Part shown: piece by piece, positions 30,317-37,217 of the stretch
How the letters are laid out: the number at the start of each line of letters is the position of its first letter
How positions within the stretch are numbered: position 1 is the stretch's first letter
Virus record (IMG/VR): IMGVR_UViG_3300048833_000713
Span: 1 to 37,217 of that record
From: a virus
Strand: one strand, 5' to 3'
Length of the DNA: 37,217 bases
The notes under the pieces: model-generated
The model's input: the letters and a program-made list of their open reading frames with translations, nothing else
What the model was told of the DNA's origin: nothing
Database searches by the model: none
Made by a program: the position numbers and the translations under genes

Positions 30317-30698
30317 TCGGCGCACTGGCGCCGTCATCGATAATCTCACCTCCGCCTTTCAGGGTGTCGAGGTGACGCTCACGACCCGGCTATCCAGTCG
30401 GGTCATGCGCCGCGAATTTGGTGCTGGCGTGATCGACATCCTTGGTCGCGCCATCACGCCCACCCTTTTCGCCACATGGATGCAGCTGGTCGCGACAGCG
30501 ATCGATATCTGGGAGCCTCGCTTTTCGGTTCGCCGCATCCTTCCAACCGGCTCGATAGATGAGATCAGGGCCGGTCAAGCCGGCTTGCTAATCGAGGCCG
30601 ATTACAGGCCGCGCGGCCACCTCGGGGACTTCACCGTCGAGCGGGTTGTCGGCTTCACCGTCAGTTTCGGACGTGGAATCACCGTCCGGACTGCCTGA
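30303..30698 (+). CDS. Baseplate wedge protein W (gp25-like)
   Basis: 131 residues starting MAGIDRRTGAVIDNLTSAFQG. LTTRLSSRVMRREFGAGVIDI and LVATAIDIWEPRFSVRRI are typical of the gp25/gpW lysozyme-like wedge fold. It builds the baseplate with gpJ. Start 30303 overlaps the previous gene by 14 bp. Confidence 0.88.
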   Translation: MAGIDRRTGAVIDNLTSAFQGVEVTLTTRLSSRVMRREFGAGVIDILGRAITPTLFATWMQLVATAIDIWEPRFSVRRILPTGSIDEIRAGQAGLLIEADYRPRGHLGDFTVERVVGFTVSFGRGITVRTA

Positions 30699-30702
30699 CC
30701 TT

Positions 30703-31605
30703 ATGAAAGCTCCGGATATGGCAACCGATCCCTTTGATCTCCGTCTTCTGCCGTCGCCCGGTGTCATCGAAGAGCTGAAGTACGAAAGCATACTGTCTCG
30801 CCAACGTACAAAGTTCATGGAGGTGTGGGAGGGCGTGCGCGCGGCTAACCCCAGCGCCGTCCTTCCGGCCTATGACGTCGAGTTGCTCGAAACAGATCCT
30901 GCCATGATTGGCAATGAAGCCGAGACCTATCGCGAGACAGTCTTGCGCGCGAGGATCAACGAAGCGGCGAAGGCCAATCTGCTTGCGTTTGCCACTGGTG
31001 GTGATCTCGATCATCTGGCTGCCTTCTATGATGTCTTTCGAATGGCCGGCGAGAACGACGATCGCCTTGCCCGCCGTATCATTCTGGCGATCCAAGGCCG
31101 GTCACCTGGCGGTACGGAAGAAAGATACAAGTTCATTGCCATGTCGGCGGACATCGGGGTCGACGACGCTTTTGTCTACACTATCGGTCGCAGCCCCCTG
31201 ATCCATGTCGCAATCTATTCGACAGCGCCGGATGGTGTTGCTTCCCCGGCCCTTGTTTCCAAGGTCAATGCCGCCCTGCAGGCGCCCGGTGTTCGAATGG
31301 TCAACGATACGATTGCGGTCGCATCTGCCGTTCGTAATGTGATTGATATCGAAGCTGACTATTGGCTGCTGCCGTCTGCCTCAGCCGAAACTTCAGCGAC
31401 AGCCGAGGACAACCTCAGGACATCCTGGCTAGCAATCAGAAGCCTCGGTCGAGATCTGACCAGTGCCTGGTTGACGTCAAAGCTGATGGTGTCGGGCATG
31501 CATCGAGTTGTGCCAATCACACCGACAGGCGATGTCATTGCAAATCCGACCGAGGCGATCTCGATCGGAAACGTCACCCTTCATAACCGTGGGCGCGCTT
31601 ACTGA
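30703..31605 (+). CDS. Baseplate protein J (gp47-like)
   Basis: 300 residues starting MKAPDMATDPFDLRLLPSPGV. Typical J-type features are YDVELLETDPAMIGNEAETYRETVLRARINEAAKAN, GGDLDHLAAFYDVFRM and RIILAIQGRSPGGTEERYKFI, followed by a beta-rich C-terminus. No strong ribosome site is visible at 30703; ATG 30718 is the alternative. It ends on the next start (TGATG). Confidence 0.9.
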   Translation: MKAPDMATDPFDLRLLPSPGVIEELKYESILSRQRTKFMEVWEGVRAANPSAVLPAYDVELLETDPAMIGNEAETYRETVLRARINEAAKANLLAFATGGDLDHLAAFYDVFRMAGENDDRLARRIILAIQGRSPGGTEERYKFIAMSADIGVDDAFVYTIGRSPLIHVAIYSTAPDGVASPALVSKVNAALQAPGVRMVNDTIAVASAVRNVIDIEADYWLLPSASAETSATAEDNLRTSWLAIRSLGRDLTSAWLTSKLMVSGMHRVVPITPTGDVIANPTEAISIGNVTLHNRGRAY

Positions 31606-32723
31606 TGCAGTCTCTTCTTCCGGATGGCTCCGGGCTGTTCGAGAGAGCTTTCGAGCAGTCATGGGAGCAACGTTGGCCAGCGCTTGATCTGGGCGCCGAC
31701 GCCATCAGGGGCGCAAAATTCAACCCGCCGCCCTCTTATTTGCCGTTCCTCGTTTATGAGTACGGGCTCGGTGAGCTGACGCCCTACGTCCCGAACCTCT
31801 ACACGCTTGTCGTTGGTCGAGAGGGCGTGAACTGGCAGAGGGTCAGGGGCACGCCGGCGGCTGTCTACAAGGGGCTTGGATGGCTTGGCTATACAGCCAC
31901 TCTGGAAGATGCGTGGCATGGTCGGGCATACTGGAACAGCACACAGCTTCGCTTTCCTGCCCTGCCAAACCAAGACTTCCCGGATCTGGAGCAGATCGAA
32001 GGCGTTACGCGCCTGTCTCTTCCCAAGCGGTCGCAGCTCCGTCGCGGCGTTCATCAGTACGACGTCGGCCCGGCGATCGGGAATGCGAGCCGGCTGAACG
32101 GAAGCCTCCTTGAGCGGGAAAGCGGCACTCGCCTTCGGGCCGATGGTCCTCTTTGGTCTTTTGGACGGACAACCGAGATCGACTATACGTTGACCGAGGC
32201 TGAAGGTACCGCGATCGGCAACTGGCTCGATATCCCAGAGGGCGGTGGCCTTGCCTGGATCGATATGGACTACCCATGGGCGACTGCCGACTTCGCATGG
32301 GCTGATGATCCCCTCGTTCAGCGTTCGAAGCTCATGGCGGCGTGGTTTGCGCCCCGCAGCTTCTATGTTCGCCTGAAGAACGGTGAGGGTGATATCATCG
32401 GCTATCGGCGCTGCCGCGCAAATCGGCCCGTCACGCAAGCAATTTCCGGACCATATCGATTTGGCAACGCCAGTTACCGGCCAGCTTCTAACGGCCAGCT
32501 AGCCTACGTCGAGGCGATGACGCAATTCGGCGATGCCGATGGCGTCGTGGCCGCATCCGTCGCCTTGGTGTCTGGCGTGACCCTCGCTGCCGGCGTGAAG
32601 CCCGGCACACTTTGGCTGCAGCCTGCCGAAGTGACTTCGGGCATTGCCTTCGCCGAAACCGTAATTTCTCTGCCGCTCCGCACGACGGTTCGTGAGCGTT
32701 TCAAATTCTTCGTGAGGTTCTGA
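31605..32723 (+). CDS. Tail protein I (P2 gpI-like)
   Basis: 372 residues starting MQSLLPDGSGLFERAFEQSWE. The first half has SYLPFLVYEYGLGELTPYVPNLYTLV and GVNWQRVRGTPAAVYKGLGW, resembling gpI. The second half, beta-rich and aromatic (AWIDMDYPWATADFAWADD), is an extension beyond the usual gpI size and may help hold the fibre. Its stop overlaps the next ATG. Confidence 0.82.
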   Translation: MQSLLPDGSGLFERAFEQSWEQRWPALDLGADAIRGAKFNPPPSYLPFLVYEYGLGELTPYVPNLYTLVVGREGVNWQRVRGTPAAVYKGLGWLGYTATLEDAWHGRAYWNSTQLRFPALPNQDFPDLEQIEGVTRLSLPKRSQLRRGVHQYDVGPAIGNASRLNGSLLERESGTRLRADGPLWSFGRTTEIDYTLTEAEGTAIGNWLDIPEGGGLAWIDMDYPWATADFAWADDPLVQRSKLMAAWFAPRSFYVRLKNGEGDIIGYRRCRANRPVTQAISGPYRFGNASYRPASNGQLAYVEAMTQFGDADGVVAASVALVSGVTLAAGVKPGTLWLQPAEVTSGIAFAETVISLPLRTTVRERFKFFVRF

Positions 32724-35700
32724 TGGCTTTCGAACACAATTCCGGTCTGCCTTTTGCTTACGACCGCGCACTCACGCGTCCAGAGATCCAGCAGGTGATC
32801 TTCTATGGCGAGCGGCCATACATCCAGACCACCGAACTGAATGAAATGGGCACGATCGTGCGCGGCCTGATCAAGCGCTTGGGCCGGGTCGTGGTGAGCG
32901 ATGGCGATCGCATCGAACGCGGTGATGCCTTCGTCGATACCGAGGCAGGGACAGTCACCATAGAGGGCGGTCGCGTCTATGCAGATGGCGATGTCTGGGA
33001 TGTGTCCGGACGCGTGCTTTCGGACGTCCAGATGGCGGGACGTACAGAGGTCGGAATCCGTCTGGTCACCACATGGGTCACCTCGCTTGAGGACCCGACC
33101 CTGCTCGGCCTCGTGCCGGGGTCTGACGGCGAGGGAGAGGAGGGCGCTGCACGCGAGATCCGCACTGCCACCTGGTCGCATCAGGACGCCGAAGAGGAGG
33201 GCGTCTTCTTCTCGGTCTACACCCTTCAGGACGGTGTGATACTCGATCAGACCGGCCCGAACATTCTGGCGCCCGCACTGCAGTCGATCATCGAGTATGA
33301 TCGACCGAACGGGAACTATATCGTTAGCGGTTGCCGCGTGACCTGGCTTGGGACAGATGCCGGGAAGCAGATCTTCTCGATCTCCGAGGGTGAGGCCAAT
33401 ATCAACGGCTACAAGCGAACCCGCCTTGCCGCGCTTCGTCACGAGGAAATTGAAGACTGGGATGAGCTGCTCATCAATGGCGAGACTCATACCTTTCCCG
33501 GCGGGGCATCGCATACCTTCAGCGTTGATGTCGCCCCTATTGGCGTCATCAACACGATTCTTTTGACCAAGCAAAAAACGGTCGCCGTCACTCGTGGCGC
33601 CATCGCCAATGGCTCTGACGGCCTGCCGGACACCAGCGTCACCGAAATCGTCTCGGTTACGCAGGGCGGGACGACCTACGTACAGGGCGTCGACTTTACG
33701 CGCGTCGCCAATGCCGTGGACTGGGGGCTGGTGGGCGCGGAGCCGGCTGCCGGGTCAGCCTATTCCGTCACTTACAGGTATCGTGCGACGGTCATAGCAG
33801 ACGCTTTCACTGACAGGACCATAACGGTTTCCGGTGGTGCGGCTGGAGGCGACATCATTGTGACCTATACCAGCAAATTGCCGCGCATTGATCGGCTGTG
33901 CCTGACTGAAGAGGGTGCGCCATTCTACATAAAGGGCATTTCGGCCCGCTCCAATCCTCGCCCGCCCGGTGCGCCGACTGACGCACTGAAGCTTTGCCAG
34001 ATCCGCAACGACTGGATGTCGTCGCCGGAAATCATCGTCGACGGCGTCAATGACGGCGTTCGGTTTCTGACGGCTGCCGAAAATGCGAAGGTCTACTACA
34101 CGGTCCTCGACATGCTTCGCCTGTTCGGTCTGGAGCGCCTGAAGAACGCGACGGATGCCCGTGAGCCGGTGGCAAAAAAAGGCATATTTGTCGACCCCTT
34201 CCAGGATGACAGCTACCGCGATGCTGGTCTCATGCAGAGCGGGGCTATCGTCGACGGCATCCTTCAGCTCGCCATCGATCCGACTTTTTACGAAACGACA
34301 CTCGCCGCTCCAGTCACACTCGATGGGGTCGAGGAGGTGATCATCGCGCAGGAGCTGAAGAGCCAGTGCGAACTGATCAATCCGTATGCGAACTTCAATT
34401 TCCTGCCGGCTTCCATGGTCATTCAGCCACCCGTCGACTTCTGGACGGTTAGCCGGCAGCAGTGGCTCTCAGCGCAAACGCAGGAGTTTAATCAAGGCGT
34501 TCAGGTCAACGGCGGGCCACTTCAAACCAGCAATACCGTCACTCAGCTTGTCGACACCAGAAGTGAGTTGATCGAGTTCTTGCGCCAGATCAGTATTGCA
34601 TTCTCGATTGAGGGCTTCGCTCCCGGCGAAATCCTCGACGAGTTGACCTTTGATGGTGTCGATGTGAAGCCCGCCGGCGTATTGACGGCGAACGCTAGCG
34701 GTGAGGTCTCCGGCACCTTCGTCATTCCGCAGAACGTGACCGCAGGAACGAAGACTGTCTATGCCGGCGGCATGGGAGGCTCCGAAGCGGTCACATTGTT
34801 CGCCGGTCAGGGAACAATTGAGACCCGCATCATGCGCCAGGTGACGACCATTAATCGATGGACGCGGGCTCAGGTGGAAAGGCGCGAGTCTGGTGGCGGT
34901 CGCGATAGGGGGTCAGACCCGCAAGCTCAACTTTTTGCTGTACCGGAGCTTCGGCAGATCATCGGCCTCGACTTTCACCTTTGCGGGATTGGTGACACCA
35001 CCAAGGATATCGTCGTTAACCAGGTCACCACGGCAAACGGCTACCCAACCACCGACATTCAGGCGGAGGCCTTCGTCTCCATGGCAGGCGCTGCCGTAGG
35101 GTGGAAGTCGGCTCGCTTCATGTTGCCGGTGACCACTGGCCCTCAGAGTCTGCACGGGCATGTCATCAAAACCGATGACAATCTGCACGCCGTTTCGGTT
35201 GCCAAGCTCGGCGGATTTGATGCTGGTCTCCAGCAGAAGATATCTCGCCATCCTTATGTGGTTGCGCCACGATTCTCCTCGGTAAATGCGGAGACGTGGA
35301 CGGCTCATCAGGATGAGGCTCTGTCGTTCCGTGTCATCGCGTGGGCTTACCCCGTAACGACGAAGACTGTTCCGCTGGGCAGCTTCGACCTTGTCGACTG
35401 CTCCGACCTTCAGGTTCGGGCGGCGATCGAATTGCCGTCGAATGGCTGCTCCGTTGAATTTGAGGTCGAGCGGACGAATGGCACGATCTATCGGCTCGCG
35501 GAAGGCCAGGTGCTGCAGTTCAATGAGTTCCTGACGGAGACTGTTGAACTTCGAGCTGTCCTTAAGGGCACCTCGAAGCTTTCGCCAATCCTCTATGCGC
35601 CCGTGCAACTGGTGGCAGGAAAGATCCATGAAGAGCTGACCTATGTGACCCGCGCCTTTGATCTTGGGGAATTGGTCCGGGTTGCCAGCTACTACAAGGC

Positions 35701-35926
35701 TTTTCTGCCGGGCGGCTCGTCGGCGACCATGGAGATCTCCAAGGACGACGGCGCATGGGTGGCGCTGCCGCTCGAAGAGACAGATCCGCTGGCGTTTCCA
35801 CTTTGGGTCGAGCGTAAACACGAACTGACGGACCAGACGGCGACAACATGTCGACTGAAAATCACTGGTACCGGTGGGCCGGCATCGCGGCTGCTGATCG
35901 GTGACTTCAGTGCAGCCGTCTTCTGA
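32723..35926 (+). CDS. DUF4815-type tail/baseplate protein (1067 aa)
   Basis: Large beta-rich protein starting MAFEHNSGLPFAYDRALTRPE. The first 500 residues (RPYIQTTELNEMGTIVRGL, NINGYKRTRLAALRHEEIED, GRDAGLMQSGAIVDG-like DAGLMQSGAIVDGILQLA) look like DUF4815 tail proteins of contractile phages. The remainder is repetitive beta structure. It would sit between the baseplate and receptor-binding protein. ATGA-type coupling to gpI. Confidence 0.82.
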   Translation: MAFEHNSGLPFAYDRALTRPEIQQVIFYGERPYIQTTELNEMGTIVRGLIKRLGRVVVSDGDRIERGDAFVDTEAGTVTIEGGRVYADGDVWDVSGRVLSDVQMAGRTEVGIRLVTTWVTSLEDPTLLGLVPGSDGEGEEGAAREIRTATWSHQDAEEEGVFFSVYTLQDGVILDQTGPNILAPALQSIIEYDRPNGNYIVSGCRVTWLGTDAGKQIFSISEGEANINGYKRTRLAALRHEEIEDWDELLINGETHTFPGGASHTFSVDVAPIGVINTILLTKQKTVAVTRGAIANGSDGLPDTSVTEIVSVTQGGTTYVQGVDFTRVANAVDWGLVGAEPAAGSAYSVTYRYRATVIADAFTDRTITVSGGAAGGDIIVTYTSKLPRIDRLCLTEEGAPFYIKGISARSNPRPPGAPTDALKLCQIRNDWMSSPEIIVDGVNDGVRFLTAAENAKVYYTVLDMLRLFGLERLKNATDAREPVAKKGIFVDPFQDDSYRDAGLMQSGAIVDGILQLAIDPTFYETTLAAPVTLDGVEEVIIAQELKSQCELINPYANFNFLPASMVIQPPVDFWTVSRQQWLSAQTQEFNQGVQVNGGPLQTSNTVTQLVDTRSELIEFLRQISIAFSIEGFAPGEILDELTFDGVDVKPAGVLTANASGEVSGTFVIPQNVTAGTKTVYAGGMGGSEAVTLFAGQGTIETRIMRQVTTINRWTRAQVERRESGGGRDRGSDPQAQLFAVPELRQIIGLDFHLCGIGDTTKDIVVNQVTTANGYPTTDIQAEAFVSMAGAAVGWKSARFMLPVTTGPQSLHGHVIKTDDNLHAVSVAKLGGFDAGLQQKISRHPYVVAPRFSSVNAETWTAHQDEALSFRVIAWAYPVTTKTVPLGSFDLVDCSDLQVRAAIELPSNGCSVEFEVERTNGTIYRLAEGQVLQFNEFLTETVELRAVLKGTSKLSPILYAPVQLVAGKIHEELTYVTRAFDLGELVRVASYYKAFLPGGSSATMEISKDDGAWVALPLEETDPLAFPLWVERKHELTDQTATTCRLKITGTGGPASRLLIGDFSAAVF

Positions 35927-35936
35927 GGATATGACC

Positions 35937-37217
35937 ATGGACGCAACAGCTAACCTCAATCTTCCGATCCCGAATGCGGATGCCGTTCCGCCAACAAACA
36001 TCAGTGATGAGTTCCCGCGCATAGCGCTGGCACTCACGATGCTTGATGCCATCATCTATACCCTTCAAGGCGTGGTCGCGGGAAAGGCGGAAGAGGATCA
36101 CACGCAGGCGATTTCGACCATCGACGGCCTGACAGAAGAACTGGCATCCAAGATGTCGGCAAGTGCCACCTTCAGTCTTGATGATCTCGAAGATGTCCTG
36201 GGTGCAGCGGGCGCTGCGGTTAACTACGTCCTGGTAAAGAACGTAGATGGCAAGTGGGTGCCATCGACAGCCCTGGCCGCACTCGGTCTTCATGATCACG
36301 CCATCAGTGAAGTCGTAGGCCTCGGCGAAGCGCTTGTGGCAATCGAGGATGCTCTTTCCCAGCTAGCGGCGGACAAAGTCGATGTCATTGCTGCTGCCGC
36401 CACGGAAGCGGCCATTGCTACGGCGATGAGCCTTCGTGCGAAGGGCCTGTTCGTGAAGGCCGACCCGCGCTCCGTCGCCTTCATTAAGACGGGTGCCGGT
36501 ACGGCCTCAATCAAGGCCGGAACCATCGTCGAGGTAAACGGCGCGGTCCGTCAGTTTGTGGTCGATACCGCAATCACCATGCCGGCACTGACGGCGGGCA
36601 CGGATTATGCGATCTGGGTCCATCCGGATGGCGCGATCTCGGCGACGGCGAGCTTCACGTCGGCGCCCGTTGCAAACGCGCGTCGCATTGGCGGCTTCCA
36701 CTATGCTCCGGGCGGCAATGCTGCGGCCCAGGCGGGCGGTGACGCGGTGCCAGCCATCAACGAATTCGCGATGTGGGATCTGAAGTGGCGTCCGTCCTGC
36801 CCGGACCCGCGCGGCATGACGCTGGTGGCTGGTGCTTTCTGGTGCGACATCTACCACCTCGGCGTCGATCACCTGATCAACGGTACGTCGAAGTTCAACG
36901 TAACCATGGCAGACGGCTCTTCGCCGCCGCGCCGCCCGCTGATGTTCGGTGGCAACGGCACCGCGACCTATTCGACGCTCACCTGGTGGGAAGCTGCCGA
37001 GGTCATGGTGAGCCACGGCAAGGAGCTGCTCTCCTATGCCGACTTCGCTGCCGCAGCTTACGGCACGACGGAAAACGCCTCTGCCGGCACCGATCCGGTC
37101 TCGACCATCCTTCGCCAGGCCTACACCTCGAAATGGGGCGTGATGCTGGCGACCGGCAATGTCTGGGTCTGGGGCAATGAGTTTGGCGGTGGCGCTCAGG
37201 GTGCTGCCTGGGCGAAC
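35937..37217 (+). CDS. Tail protein with DGR-target-like C-terminal domain (cut by window end)
   Basis: At least 427 residues, running off the right edge. Residues 1-170 are Ala-rich and helical (MDATANLNLPIPNADAVPPT, SLDDLEDVLGAAGAAVNYVL, AIEDALSQLAADKVDVIAAA), typical of virion-attachment parts of tail fibres. From about 174 it is homologous to both DGR targets: LTAGTDYAIWVHPDG, IGGFHYAPGGN (251-261), MWDLKWRPSCPDPRGMTLV, HGKELLSYADFAAAAYGTTE and ATGNVWVWG. In the DGR targets the VR follows this WxWG motif within about 10 residues, so a VR should begin just past the window. Start 35937 has GAGG 8 nt before it; ATG 35931 is in frame. Probably the receptor-binding tail protein. Confidence 0.9.
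   Translation, partial: MDATANLNLPIPNADAVPPTNISDEFPRIALALTMLDAIIYTLQGVVAGKAEEDHTQAISTIDGLTEELASKMSASATFSLDDLEDVLGAAGAAVNYVLVKNVDGKWVPSTALAALGLHDHAISEVVGLGEALVAIEDALSQLAADKVDVIAAAATEAAIATAMSLRAKGLFVKADPRSVAFIKTGAGTASIKAGTIVEVNGAVRQFVVDTAITMPALTAGTDYAIWVHPDGAISATASFTSAPVANARRIGGFHYAPGGNAAAQAGGDAVPAINEFAMWDLKWRPSCPDPRGMTLVAGAFWCDIYHLGVDHLINGTSKFNVTMADGSSPPRRPLMFGGNGTATYSTLTWWEAAEVMVSHGKELLSYADFAAAAYGTTENASAGTDPVSTILRQAYTSKWGVMLATGNVWVWGNEFGGGAQGAAWAN

Noticed and set aside
1-37217. CRISPR array, tRNA/rRNA gene or insertion sequence
   Set aside because: I saw no regularly spaced repeats of CRISPR type, no cloverleaf-like tRNA, no rRNA sequence and no transposase. A systematic tRNA scan was not possible.

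Overview
The window is most of a temperate phage or prophage genome from an alphaproteobacterium, most likely of the Rhizobium/Agrobacterium group. The evidence is a GC-rich sequence with GC-rich third codon positions, several small phage gene families I associate with Rhizobiales, and a GcrA-like regulator. The integrase stop codon is at base 1 and the last gene runs off the right edge, so both ends are cut. The host assignment is inference; no host gene is visible.

Layout. Bases 1-10117 form one leftward early/lysogeny operon on the minus strand, with most genes joined by ATGA-type overlaps. In transcription order it holds small phage genes, a phage sliding clamp (DnaN), a complete diversity-generating retroelement (DGR), four small genes and the integrase. 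Bases 10118-11830 are the immunity region: a CI/LexA-like repressor, a membrane WYL/TerB-like protein, and two strong divergent promoters. Each promoter carries a GGGACATGTCCC-type operator in its 17-bp spacer and a second operator upstream. Bases 11827-19869 are the rightward early operon: a Cro-like protein, small regulators, two DNA methyltransferases, an O-like replication protein with a candidate origin inside it, and a NusG/RfaH-like protein. Bases 19870-20091 look like a late control region with a candidate promoter followed at once by an intrinsic terminator. From 20092 to the end are late genes: a lambda-type head module (terminase, portal, joining protein, protease with nested scaffold, decoration, capsid) and a contractile-tail baseplate module (gpV, gpW/gp25, gpJ, gpI, DUF4815 protein), then a tail protein cut by the window end.

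The most striking system is the DGR at 3081-6651: two paralogous target genes with C-type-lectin/FGE-like C-termini, an Avd-like gene, a template repeat (TR) and a reverse transcriptase. I aligned the 123-nt TR by eye with both variable repeats (VR). VR1 differs at 17 positions and VR2 at 11, and all 28 differences fall on adenines of the TR coding strand. Both VRs are followed, 13 nt later, by the same 8-bp-stem TTCC-loop hairpin. A third paralogue, with an added N-terminal domain expected to bind the virion, starts at 35937 beside the baseplate genes and is cut just before its own VR would begin. The likely picture is that one reverse transcriptase diversifies a receptor-binding tail protein and two stand-alone early-operon lectins of unknown purpose.
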